From the NCBI GenBank assembly GCA_963678705.1, contig CAVMBN010000142.1, positions 1 through 64,000 of the forward strand: a stretch of DNA of 64,000 nucleotides. The letters run 5' to 3'. Under the pieces are notes generated by a model. It did no database searches and was not told where the DNA came from. It was given only the letters and a program-made list of their open reading frames with translations. This stretch comes from Panorpa germanica (lineage: Eukaryota; Arthropoda; Insecta; Mecoptera; Panorpidae). Below, piece by piece: positions 52,564-63,679 of this stretch. A program made the position numbers and the translations under genes. Within the stretch, counting starts at the first letter, position 1. Each line of letters opens with the position of its first letter.

Positions 52564-54149
52564 GTGTTGCAAAGCAATATTAACGTCCTTGTAAACCAAT
52601 ACGTAGGTCTTCCTTTTTGTATTAGGTTCCATCTGTCTTGCCAGAGCTGATGCATATATACATTCATCTCTTTGGCAATATATTTGGTATCGTCTCCAGA
52701 CTTTTATCTTACAGCCGCATTAACTTTAAATTCTCGAAATTTGTCGCATTACATTTAAATTATCAAAATTTGATTTTATCAGTTCTAGCGTAATTTGTAC
52801 TTATGTAAGTGCATGAGTAATTTTTAAATCTAATGGAATTGTCCTTAATATCACTTGCACCACTTCTGTAGATACAGTTCTGCAACAACGCGTCATCGTC
52901 AATAACATAGTTCTTTGCATGGAAGATCTGGAAGATTGATACTGTAATACCATGCCGAAGCACAATACACAACCATTGGCATAAATGTTTAATTGTATAG
53001 TGTCGGCATAGTTGCCGAGTTTAAGCTTTATTCCGTCCTTGTGACACGCGCAAGGTGTGTTACAAGTTTATCATTCGTTGTTACCGTATTTGTTTCGTAG
53101 TTTTGTAGCTTCAAAGAACTACAGATGTTATCTATAGCAGGTCGAGAACGGCTTTCTAGTTGTTCTGTACTATTTGCACCAATAAGGATCACATTATCGT
53201 TGGCAAAACATACGTCTACACAATCTTTTGAGTGAGAAACACAGTTCTCGTTAAATACCATGTTTCAGAGCTCAGGCCCCATTACGGATCGCTGAGGACA
53301 ACCTTTAGATAGTTGCCTTTTCATGGAACAATAATCCGTTTGTAAAATAATGTTCGACAATGAAAATAGTTCTCCATAGCAAAGTAGACGTACCTATAGG
53401 TTTTTGCCGGTCTAATTCTTTGAAGGTCACTTGGCCACCGGACATCAACAAAGGCACACTGAATTTCTATAAATATCTCATATACATACTTGTACTTATG
53501 CCTACTTACTTACCATTTGTTTGTTACCATTGAATGTTCATGAACGATCAATCACTATTTCCAAGAAAACCGCATATATTGTTCACTTAATCACTTATAA
53601 CAAATAATACACTCTCATAATTATTTAAAACACGCATTTATATAAACTAATTCTTGTGTTTTAATATTATTTATAGTTAATGTTATTCGACTTACTTGAT
53701 AGTGGGCGGCAACCTTTTGTCTTCCGTATATTTGTAGTGTTTATATGAGGTCTTCCTTATATATCTCTACAGATTTCTTGAATTTTAAACCACTTGATGT
53801 TTTAGCACTAACACTAACCTAATTATTATCACTTTTTTTGTCTATCGCACTTATAATTGTCTTATATCAAACATCAAAGTTACAAATTTGAGGTTATGTT
53901 TATAAGACCGCGTGTACGCGTAATGAAAAATTCGTTTTTAACACTGGTTTCCAACTGTCAAACTTTTGTAAAAACACTTTGTTTAGGGTAAATTAACACA
54001 AATTTAAAACAAACTTAAATATTTTTCGTTTGAAAAAGTATTTATATAATTTATTTATTTTTTTTCCATAATTAATTTCTCACTTTTAATCACTTTTTTT
54101 ACCTAAAGTAGCAGAAGCCGATCACACACATAGTAGATAGGAACCACTT
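52564..54149. repeat. Array unit U31 (1586 bp), divergent subfamily
   Basis: The first ~800 bp are clearly more diverged than in U1-U30 (TAGTTGTTCTG, ACATACGTC, AACCATTGGC, CAAAGAACTAC). A TGG to TGA change kills the LWN motif, leaving the palm frame at 53028-53261 (-). Confidence 0.95.
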
Positions 54150-55744
54150 GTGTTGCAAAGCAATATTAACGTCCTTGTAAACCAATACGTAGGTCTTCCT
54201 TTTTGTATTAAGTCCCATCTGTCTTGCCAGAGCTTATGCATATATGCATTCAACTCTTTGGCAATATATTTTGTATCGTCTCCAGACTTTTATCCTACAG
54301 CCGCATTAACTTTGAATCCCCGAAATTTGTCGCATTAATTTTAAATCATCAAAATTTGATTTTTTTAGTTCTAGCGTAATTTGTACTTGAGTAAGTGCAT
54401 GAGTTTTTTTTAAATCTAAAGGAATTGTCCCCAATATCACTTGCACCACTTCTGTAGATACAGTTCTGCAACAACGCGTCATCGTCAATAACATAGTTCT
54501 TTGCATGGAAGATCAGGAAGATTGATCCTGTAATACCATGCCGAAGCACAATACACAACTATTAGCATAAATGCCCCCTTGTATAGTGTCGGCATAGTTG
54601 CCGAGTTTAAGCCTTAAGTTTAGTGCCTTGTGACACGTGCAAGGTGTGTTACAAGTTTATCATTCATTGTTACTGTATTTGTTTCGTAGCTTTGTAGCTT
54701 CAAGAAACTACAAATTTTATCTATAGCAGGTCGAAAACAGCTTTCTAGTTGTTCTGGACTATTTGCACCGATAAGGATCACATAATCGTTGGCAAAACAT
54801 ACGTTTACACAACCTTTCGAGTAAGAAACACAGTTTTCGTCGAATACCATGTTCCAGAGCTCAGGCCTTATTACGGACCGTTGAGGACAACCTCAAGATA
54901 GTTGCCTTTTCATGGAACAGTAATCGGTTTGTAAAATTAATGTTCGACAATGAAAATAGTTCTCCATAGCGCAGTAGACGTACCTATAGGTTTTTGCTGG
55001 TCTAATTCTTTAAAGGTCACTTGGCCACCAGACATTATCAAAGGCACACTGAATTTCTATAAATATCTCATGTACATACTTGGACTTATGCCTACTTACT
55101 TACCATTTGTTTGTTACCATCGAATGTTCATGAACGATCAATCACTATTTCCAAGAAAACCGCATATATTGTTCACTTAATCACTTATAACAATTAATAC
55201 ATTCTCTTTATTATTTCAAACACGCATTTATATAAACTAATTCTTATGTTTTAATATTATTTATAGTTAATGATAATCGACTTACTTGATAGTGGGCGGC
55301 AACCTTTTGTCTTCCGTATATTTGTAGTGATTATATGAGGTCTTCCTTATATAGCTCTACAAATTTCTTGAATTTTTTAACCACTTGATGTTTTAGCACT
55401 AACACTAACCTAATTATTATCAATTTTTTTGTCTATCGCACTTATTAATGTCTTATATTAAACATCAAAGTTACAATTTTGAGGTTATGTTTATAAGACC
55501 GCGTGTACGCGTAATGAATAATTCGTTTTTAACACTGGTTTCCAACTGTCAAACTTTTGTAAAAACACTTTCTTTAGGGTAAATTAACACAAATTTAAAA
55601 CAAACTTCAATACTTTACGTTTGAAAAAGTATTCATACATAAAATTTATTTAATTTTTTTCTGTAATTAATTTCTCACTTTTAATAACTTTTTTCACCTA
55701 AAGTAGCAGGAGCCGATCACACACATAGTAGATAGAAACCACTT
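54150..55744. repeat. Array unit U32 (1595 bp), divergent subfamily
   Basis: Palm frame at 54620-54850 (-), post-RT at 54306-54506 (-). Private insertions include AAGTTTAG near 54614 and ACATA near 55635. It shares TAGTTGTTCTG and ACATACG with U31 and U33. Confidence 0.95.
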
Positions 55745-56611
55745 GTGTTGCAAAGCAATATTAACGTCCTTGTTAAGCAATACGTAGGTCTTCCTTTTTG
55801 TATTAAGTCCCATCTGTCTTGCCAAAGCTTATGCATATATACATTCATCTCTTTGGCAATATATTTGGTATCGTCTCCAGACTTTTATCTTACAGCCGCA
55901 TTAATTTTAAATTCTCGAAATTTGTCGCATTAATTTTAAATCATCAAAAATTGATTTTTTCAGTTCTAGCGTAATTTAACCTTAAGTAAGTGCATGAGTT
56001 ATTTTTAAATCTAAAGGAATTGTCCCCGATATTACCTGCACCACTTCTGTAGATACAGTTCTGCAACAACGCGTCATCCTCAATGACATAGTTCTTTGCA
56101 TGGAAGATCTGGAAGATTGATCCTGTAATACCATGCCGAAGCACAATACACAACCATTGGCATAAATGTTTCCTTGTATAGTGTCGGCATAGTTGCCGAG
56201 TTTAAGCTTTATTTCGTCCTTGTGACACGCGCAAGGTGTGTTACAAGTTTATCATTCGTTGTTACCGTATTTGTTTCGTAGCTTTGTAGCTTCAAAGAAC
56301 TACAGATTTTATCTATAGCAGGTCGAGAACGGCTTTCTAGTTGTTCTGTACTATTTGCACCGATAAGGATCACATTATCGTTGGCAAAACATACGTCTAA
56401 ACAACCTTTTGAGTTTCCATGTTCCAGAGCTCAGGCCCCATTACGGATCGCTGAGGACAACCTTTAGATAGTTGCTTTTTCATGGAACGGTAATCGGTTT
56501 GTATAATAATGTTCGACAATGAAAATAGTTCTTCATATCGAAGTAGACGTACCTATAGGTTTTTGCCGGTCTAATTCTTTGAAGGTCACTTGGCCACCGG
56601 ACATCAACAAA

Positions 56612-56616
56612 GGCAC
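56612..56616. other. BEL target-site duplicate, left (GGCAC)
   Basis: GGCAC ends the left unit part and recurs at 62984-62988. The usual unit reads AAAGGCACACTGAATTTC. Confidence 0.92.
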
Positions 56617-57097
56617 TGTAACGATGTCAAGAGTCGATTCGTTGATGATCTTGGTGCAACGTTCTTTTCAATTGGGTGTAAGCCAATTTGGACCGATTAT
56701 TTAAAGGAAACAGCACACTTCGTTTAAATTAATATCTTTATAATATTTCTACAAATTATAATTACAACTACCAGTTTTATGTGTTACAGCTCTGGTTATA
56801 TTTTTGATACAGAATACAATTCAGTATTTTATTTTACTTGTTAAATCTAAAACAATGTATTTTGTTTATAACAGAAATGGAACGGGTTTGTAAAGAATAA
56901 AGGAATGAAAATATTTGAAGGTCATTCGACTAGATAAAGAAATGCGTATTTGAATTGGATTGAAATGAAAGGATTTGGTTTGTGCGATGTCTTAAGGTGA
57001 GGGAATAGAGGGGATATAACTGACAAGTACAACTATTTACATCAAACAATTTACAATGATTTTGAACATATAAGATGCTACTGTTGGATTTCGTCCA
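56617..57097 (-). repeat. BEL 3' LTR (element sense), 481 bp
   Basis: Same length as the other LTR, gap-free. The pol stop codon lies 20 bases inside it (57078-57080), so the last six sense codons and the stop of pol are encoded by LTR sequence. The bases before it on the - strand (GCCGGGACCA) are only a weak polypurine tract. Confidence 0.96.
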
Positions 57098-60000
57098 TGG
57101 TCCCGGCGTTGGATTCGCTCGAATTCCAATTTGGCTGCTCGGGCAGTGGTGCTAGTTTTCTTACAGCCCTTTTAATTTGTCCTCCTTGGGTGGCTATGAC
57201 CGCGACACGACCTTGATCGTCAGAGCCAACAATTAAATGAACAACACGACCTAGTGTCCATTGCAGAGGTGGAACGTTGTCTTCTTTGATGAGAACCAGC
57301 ATTCCAGGGGTGATGTTGGGTCCAGTAGCTCTTTTCCATTTTTGTCGTTGTTGTAGATGGTTAACGTAGTCGGCTGACCAGCGTTTCCAATAGTGCTGCA
57401 GAAGCTGCTGAATAAAATGGAAGCGCGGTAAGTTGTTCATTTTAGTGTTTGTGTAATCAACATCTGGGAGGGCTGTCAACGGTCTACCAACCAGGTAGTG
57501 TCCAGGTGTGATGGGACGAAGGTCTGAAGGATCAGTGGACATAGGGTATAATGGACGTGAATTTAAGATACCTTCAATTTGTACCAATACACTATTAGTA
57601 TCTTCATACGTTAAATTTGAATTTTTCAAAACTTTTTTCATGTGCGTTTTCATAGCCTTTATATTGCTTTCCCATAATCCCCCAAAGTGCGGAGATCTAG
57701 GTGGTATGAATTTCCATGTTATATTCTCATCGGACATTGAATCTATTACAGTATTTTGACTTTGCTTGTGTTTCAGGAATTTGGCCAAATTATTACTTGC
57801 GCCAACAAAATTAGTGCCATTATCAGAATATATTTTAGTGGGCTTTCCGCGACGGGAAATAAACCGTTTGAGCACTGATATAAAATTCTGTGTAGTGAGA
57901 TCTGTCACTAGTTCAAGGTGGATAGCTTTAGTAGCAAAGCAAATAAATAAGCATATATAAGATTTTATTAAAATGGACCCTCTACCAGCTTTGTTTTTTA
58001 TCAATATGGGACCAGCATAGTCAATGCCAGTTATTTTGAATGGAAAATCTAACGTAAGTCTATCGGAAGGTAAATTACCCATCATTGGGTTCACGGTTTT
58101 TGGGTTACATTTAAAGCAGATAAGACATGCATGAACAATTCTTTTTGCCAGAGAGAGACCTGCGATTGGCCAATATCTTTCTCGAATTGCGAATAGCAGA
58201 GCTTGAGGCCCTACGTGAAATAATTTGTTATGCTCGTGTGTCATTATAAGTTTGGTTAAATTATGATTAGGAGACAAAACTATGGGATGCCTTTTATTGT
58301 AATCAAAATCTGAGTGTTGCAGACGCCCCCCAACTCGTATTATTCCTGATTCATCCAAAAATGGATTTAATTGTAATAGCTTGCTGCTTTTGTTGAGATT
58401 TTCACCTTTTTTTAGGGAATGTAACTCTGACGGAAAAGACTCAGATTGGGATATACAGATAAGTTTATTCAATGCTTTTTCGAGCTCAAGTACAGTCAGC
58501 GGACCTATAACTTTGTCTTTAGGGGTTTTACAATTTGATTTAAATCTTAAACAATATGCAACAACCCGTTTCAGTTTTCTTAATGATGAATACAGAGAGA
58601 ATATATCGGTTTCTAATTTGGTATGAGTGCTGATAATAGTACATTTACGCATGTCTGGTATATGGCTGATTGTGAATTCGCTGGTAGGCCAAGCTTCTTC
58701 TACATTGTGTAGCCAAGAAGGTCCTGACCACCAAAGCGAATTCTCTATTAAGTTTTGAGGTTCTACACCTCGTGATACTAAATCTGCAGGATTTGAGTTA
58801 GAATTCACATGACGCCAATGATGATTGGAAGTCATGTTGTATAGAATTTCTGATGTACGGTTTGACACAAAGGTCTTTAAAGTGTTCGGAGTTAGTTTTA
58901 ACCATGATAGTACTATGGTGGAGTCAGACCACAGATATATGTCTGATAGATTGATGGATAGCGTGTTGATAATTTTTGTTAACAGTTTAGTCAAGATGAC
59001 GGCAGCGCACAGCTCAAGTCTTGGAATGGTTATAGTTTTTAAAGGAGCGACCTTTGACTTTGCACACATTAGTGAAATTTTAACGTTGCCGAGAACATCA
59101 GTGCTTCTTAAATATATGCAAGCTCCGTATGCTTTTTCGGAGGCATCACAAAATCCATGTAATTGCACGTTTACGTGGTTTATAATTAATGAGTGACGAG
59201 GTATGTTTAAGTTGTTTATTAGGATTAGGCTATCCATGGTTGATTTCCAATCATTATTGATTTCAGTTGGAACAGGGTCATCCCAACCCAGGTTTTCAGT
59301 CCACAACGTTTGCAATAAAATTTTGAAAACAATTATACATGGCGACAATAACCCGAGTGGATCAAATATTTTGCTGGTAAATGAAAGAATACTACGCTTT
59401 GTATTGATATTAGGAATACTGGTATTGTTTATTGTGTACTTTACATAGTCAAGATTGGGATTCCACTCAACACCTAGTGTTCTAAGGTAATCAGAATCAC
59501 CCAATTCAACGTTGGAGCATGGCTCGTTGTTTTTATTCAATTCTTTGTGTAATTGTGGCGCATTTGAAACCCATTTTCGTAAAATGAAACCTCCACTCTT
59601 TAAAATGGAATCGATTTGAGCACACGTTTTTAACAAGTTGTTAATAGTATCGGATCCCGTCAAGAGATCGTCCACATAAAAATCCTCTAAAATGGCTTTG
59701 GAAGCGCTAGGATTTGATATTTTATTATCGTACCCAAGTTGACACAAACTTCTAATAGCCAGAAAGGAAGCTGAAGCAGTGCCGTAGGTGACAGTGTTTA
59801 ACCTATACGATAATAAAGGGTCTTTGGGGCTGAATCTCCAAAGTATTTGTTGAAGGTCTCTTTGGGAGTCGTGAACTAACACTTGCCGGTACATCATTGC
59901 GATATCGGCGCCTACAACGTATGTGAATTGTCTAAATCTTAATAAGATGGATACCAAATCATTTTGTATCGTAGGTCCGACTGCTTGCAATTTATTGAGG

Positions 60001-60134
60001 GAATATCCGGAAGTGGTTTTCATAGAACCATCAAATACCACCCGCAATTTGGTGGTAGTGCTAGTAGGTTTTAACACCCCGTGATGGGGTAAAAAATAGG
60101 ATTGTAAAGTGGTGTTTTGGTTATTGTTTAAGGA
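57078..60134 (-). pseudogene. BEL pol: RT, RNase H and integrase
   Basis: Open for over 1000 codons from just after the TAG to a stop at 57078; numbering below is from the ATG at 60077. The RT has KLRVVFDGS (11-18), GADIAMMYRQV (56-66) and catalytic FYVDDLLTGSD (YVDD 134-137). RNase H has D311 (GFCDASE), E355 (IPRLELCAA) and D385 (WSDS). The integrase has a zinc motif around H614/H621 and C651/C654, then D686 (GIDYAGP), D752 (SDNGTNF) and E803 (GGLWES). The C-terminus has the BEL-type basic module with PLQWTLGRV, RAVRKLAPLP. All catalytic residues are kept, so this half could still be functional if expressed. Confidence 0.95.
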
Positions 60135-60569
60135 CTAATGTTTATTGCTTAAATACTCCTTCATAAAAGTGGAATATAACTCATTTAATTGTGGGTTAGT
60201 CTGAAGTTTTTTCTCCAGTGAATAAAATCGTTTGATAGCCATTTTCTTTGATTCACCGAGTAAATGAATGGGCTCTTTAAATGGTATTTTGCAAACAAAA
60301 CGGCCATCTTGATTTCGACAGGTAGTCTTTTTAAAGTGAGTTTCACATGCAATCTCCTCCTCTGATTGTGATGATACGTTATTAACTGATTCTAACTCCC
60401 AAAATAATTTTAATTGATTTTGAATTTCTTGCTGTTGAGAAAAGTAACAGTGTCGTTGCCTGCTGCTTTTGTTACAGTAAGAACCTGTGACAATCCAGCC
60501 AAGGGTGGTCTTTGAATCGTGGGTTTGTGCTTTCCCAAGCTCATGCGCCCGACACGCAGCACATCCCAA
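60135..60569 (-). pseudogene. BEL pol, protease-RT linker and RT N-terminus
   Basis: Another frame from the gag-protease part. Family-like sequence starts about 60515 with TTLGWIVTG, the typical link from protease to RT in BEL/Pao, then FWELE and a cysteine-containing stretch DGRFVCKIPF, the start of the RT module. A TAG at 60135-60137 closes it, while the RT continues in the same frame at 60134, so this is a nonsense mutation. Confidence 0.88.
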
Positions 60570-61996
60570 AATATATCCGCGCCTAGTAATAAATCAACTT
60601 TTTCAGATTTGTGGAATAATGGATCAGCTAAACTAACGTTTTTCGGTATATGAATGTCGGTAAGGTCTTGATTTGTTGAAGGAATATTTCCGTTGATTTT
60701 TTTTAAAATGAGGCAGTGTAATTTTGTTGCAAAATGAGTGTGCATGGATTTTATACTTATTGTTATTGATTGAGTAATTTGAGTTTTTGCACTACTTATA
60801 CCCAGAACTGATATGTTACTTTTGTTAGGTGGTATTTTTAATTTGCTTGCGAGCGATTCCGATATAAAACTACTCTGACTACCACTATCAAGTAAAGCTC
60901 TAGCAGTGCACAGCTTATTATTGGCGTCAACTACTTGCACAACAGCTGTTGATAACAAAATAGGGTTATGGTTACTTAGCCGGCCGGTGCTTGATAATGT
61001 AATGTTGGGGTCAGTTGTTGTATCTAAATCAGCATCCTGTTGTTGATGCAAAATAGTGTGATGTTTTTTATCACAAAGGCGACAGCGAAAAATAGAGGAG
61101 CATTCATTCTTTGTGTGCCCAGTCCTTAAGCAATTGAAACATAATTGCCTTTCACTTATTTCTGCGTATCGATTTGAGATAGATAACTTTAATAGATCAG
61201 GGCGTTTAAAAGTTTGGTGGTCGTTTTTACAGATAGAACATTTCCGCGCTTGACTAGCTACAAAAGTTTGCCTTGTATTTACACTTGACAGTCCTTTGAT
61301 ATTACCTGACATGGTTTCAAGCAATGTAGCTCTGTCAGATAAGAAGTTTAGTAGTGAGGTGAAGGTCGGATTGTCTATTGCGGCTTCGGGTGACTTGTGC
61401 CATTCAGTCTGAGTAATTTTGTCTAATTTGTTTAGTGCAATATAATTTATTAAGGTATCAAAAAGCATTTCTTGGGGAATTAGGGTTTGTAAAGCTCTAA
61501 TGTGCTTTGTGAGACTGTCTGTTAGGTTTCTTAGCTTTGAGCTTGATTGATAACTGATAGCTGGCGTTTCCATAAAGGACTTGAGGTGGTGTATTCTTAT
61601 TAATTTCTTATTTTCAAATCGCCTGACTAACATTTGCCAAGCAATTTCGAAATTTGACGGAATAAGTTGCAAGGAATAGAGCACCGTTGCTGCATCGCCC
61701 TTTAAAGAATTCTTCAAGTGGTGAAATTTTTTCATTATATCAAAACTGGCTTCGTTATGCACCAGACTCGTGAAGGTTTCTTTAAAGGATTCCCATTGCC
61801 CTATATCCCCGTGGAAGGAAGGTATTTCTATATTTGGCAAGGAGACAATTGATTGGCTGTTAACCTTAACAAGTGAAGATGATTCTTCAAAAGCAGTTAT
61901 TTTGTCATATTTGGCCATTATTTTAAAATATTTGTCTTGAAATTCTAACATTTCACTTTGCATTTCGTCGCTTTTATCCTCATTAGTACTGTTCAA
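60410..61996 (-). pseudogene. BEL gag and aspartic protease
   Basis: 528-codon frame. Residues 55-230 are the retroviral-type gag region known as DUF1759 (IPSFHGD...W..F...F...VH, then LKNSLKG.A). Residues 253-310 have cysteine clusters, including a canonical knuckle C286-x2-C289-x4-H294-x4-C299. Residues 365-480 are the DUF1758 protease with LLDSGSQ.SFIS (D370) and LLLGAD. After that the frame drifts: family similarity moves to the overlapping frame near 60510. It has no ATG at the frame start (TTG there), consistent with being a continuation of the upstream piece. Confidence 0.88.
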
Positions 61997-62181
61997 TTTA
62001 CATCTATTGAAATATCCTTAAATTGCTCTAAAAGCGGTGCAAAAGAAGTCTTTCTTATCTTAATCTCACAGTAATCGTAGGTATTGCTATGTATGTCAAT
62101 GGTTTCGCAATACCTATCATGTGATAATAAGTCTTCCTTTATTGCAGCGCTCTTAATTTTTAATCTTTTAAGTACTGACAT
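61993..62181 (-). pseudogene. BEL gag, N-terminal part
   Basis: ATG at 62181, 62 codons, basic start (SVLKRLKIKSAAIK) like the helical N-terminus of BEL gag. It stops at TGA overlapping the next frame by four bases; the next frame itself is closed by TAA about 13 codons upstream, so the two probably formed one ORF that was split by an indel near 62000-62020. Identity as gag is from position and general character, since this part is poorly conserved. Confidence 0.65.
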
Positions 62182-62423
62182 GTTGTAATCGGTTATTAGA
62201 AAATGCGATAAGTGGAGTTTAAAATGGCAGTTTTTAGAATTTTATTTAAAGGTAAGGTGAGTTTTATTTTGAGAGAAACGTAATGAAAAATCCAAAATGT
62301 ATGATAGTATATCGATATTAAATTAAATGGATGGATGTTGAATAAGATAAGCTGGACACGTACCTGATTGTCTAGATTGCAGACTTATATGGCAGCTAGC
62401 TAATCTTCAGTGCAATGTTTCTT
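62182..62423 (-). other. BEL 5' leader
   Basis: Non-coding stretch between the tRNA-like primer region and the first gag ATG at 62181. I see no motif in it beyond AT-rich sequence; it should hold the packaging signal in an element of this type. Confidence 0.5.
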
Positions 62424-62502
62424 CTTCTTCGATAGTTCAGCGGTATCGTGATATATAATTTCGAAGGACCTGGTTTCACAATTATCCGGCTCTAAAGGTC
62501 CA
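62424..62502 (+). other. tRNA-like sequence at the BEL primer site
   Basis: Read on the + strand, antisense to the element, this stretch begins CTTCGATAGTTCAGCGGTA and ends ATCCGGCTCTAAAGGTCCA against the LTR. Both ends resemble animal tRNA-Tyr as I recall it (CTTCGATAGCTCAG at the front, CCGGCTCGAAGGACCA at the back), including a good A-box (TAGTTCAGCGG) and a terminal CCA. The middle and T arm are degenerate and no anticodon arm is convincing. The last ~18 bases are the primer-binding site (TGGACCTTTAGAGCCGGA on the - strand). An inactive tRNA copy is more likely than a functional gene. Confidence 0.5.
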
Positions 62503-62983
62503 TGTAACGTTGTCAAGAGTCGATTCGTTGATGATCTTGGTGCAACGTTCTTTTCAATTGGGTGTAAGCCAATTTGGACCGATTATTTAAAGGAAACAGC
62601 ACACTTCGTTTAAATTAATATCTTTATAATATTTCTACAAATTATAATTACAACTACCAGTTTTATGTGTTACAGCTCTGGTTATATTTTTGATACAGAA
62701 TACAATTCAGTATTTTATTTTACTTGTTAAATCTAAAACAATGTATTTTGTTTATAACAGAAATGGAACGGGTTTGTAAAGAATAAAGGAATGAAAATAT
62801 TTGAAGGTCATTCGACTAGATAAAGAAATGCGTATTTGAATTGGATTGAAATGAAAGAATTTGGTTTGTGCGATGTCTTAAGGTGAGGGAATAGAGGGGA
62901 TATAACTGACAAGTACAACTATTTACATCAAACAATTTACAATGATTTTGAACATATAAGATGCTACTGTTGGATTTCGTCCA
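62503..62983 (-). repeat. BEL 5' LTR (element sense), 481 bp
   Basis: On the - strand it starts TGGACGAAATCC and ends CGTTACA, the usual TG...CA ends. It differs from the other LTR by A/T at the sixth to eighth base from one end (ACGTTG here, ACGATG there) and by AAAGAATTT for AAAGGATTT near 62855. Confidence 0.96.
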
Positions 62984-62988
62984 GGCAC
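62984..62988. other. BEL target-site duplicate, right (GGCAC)
   Basis: Matches 56612-56616; the unit continues with ATTGAATTT. Confidence 0.92.
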
Positions 62989-63679
62989 ATTGAATTTATA
63001 TAAATATCTTATATACATACTTGTACTTATGCCTACTTACTTACCATTTGTTTGTTACCATTGAATGTTCATAAACGATTAATCACTATTTCCAAGAAAA
63101 CCGCATATATTGTTCACTTAATCACTTATAACATTTAATACACTCTGATTATCATTTAAAACACGCATTTATATAAACTAATTCTTGTGTTTTAATATTA
63201 TTTATAGTTAATGTTATTCAACTTACTTGATAGTGGGCGGCAACCTTTTGTCTTCCGTATATTTGTAGTGTTTATATGAGGTATTCCTTATATATCTCTA
63301 CAGATTTCTTTAATTTTAAACCACTTGATGTTTAGGCACTAACACTAACCTAATTATTATCACTTTTTTTGTCTATCGCACTTATTAATGTCTTATATCA
63401 AACATCAAAGTTACAAATTTGAGGTTATGTTTATAAGACCGCGTGTACGCGTAATGAAAAATTCGTTTTCAACACTGGTTTCCAACTGTCAATCTTTTGT
63501 AAAAACACTTTGTTTAGGGTAAATTAACACAAATTTAAAACAAACTTAAATACTTTTCGTTTGAAAAAGTATTCATATAATTTATTTAATTTTTTTCTAT
63601 AATTAATTTCTCACTTTTAATCTCTTTTTTCACCTAAAGTAGCAGGAGCCATCACACACATAGTAGATAGGAACCACTT

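Larger units (their letters stand above)
22378..56616. repeat. Tandem array block 2 (units U12 tail to U33 head)
   Basis: The array resumes directly after the copia target duplicate and runs without other sequence to the BEL insertion. Anchors fall at 23775, 25361, 26946, 28531, 30118, 31704, 33286, 34865, 36452, 38035, 39620, 41205, 42791, 44377, 46201, 47795, 49382, 50977, 52564, 54150 and 55745. Spacing is 1579-1595 except for the 1824-bp U26. Orientation is the same as in block 1, so this is one array split by insertions. Confidence 0.97.
56617..62983 (-). mobile_element. BEL/Pao LTR retrotransposon, 6367 bp, full length but disabled
   Basis: Read on the - strand: LTR (62983-62503), primer site, gag, aspartic protease, RT, RNase H, integrase, LTR (57097-56617). 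BEL/Pao-type RT box YVDDLLTG, the DUF1759/DUF1758-like gag-protease region and integrase last identify the family. Gag-pol is broken near 62000, near 60510 and by a TAG at 60135-60137. No envelope-like frame is present. The two LTRs differ at only 2 of 481 positions, so this is younger than the copia insertion on the usual LTR-clock argument. Confidence 0.97.
55745..63679. repeat. Array unit U33, split by the BEL/Pao element
   Basis: Unit sequence is 55745-56616 and 62984-63679, with 6367 bp of BEL element and a duplicated GGCAC. A ~22-base deletion near 56412 removes the stretch coding for the residues after the LWN motif; no palm frame of useful length remains. Confidence 0.95.

Noticed and set aside
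57508-59448. Several + strand open frames of 64-123 codons inside the BEL element
   Set aside because: They are antisense shadows of pol, which has all its catalytic motifs on the - strand.
62424-62502. Functional tRNA gene
   Set aside because: The T arm and anticodon arm are degenerate and the stretch ends exactly at the LTR as a primer site would.
56617-62983. Envelope gene (errantivirus-like element)
   Set aside because: Pol ends inside the 3' LTR and no further frame exists; there is no room for env.
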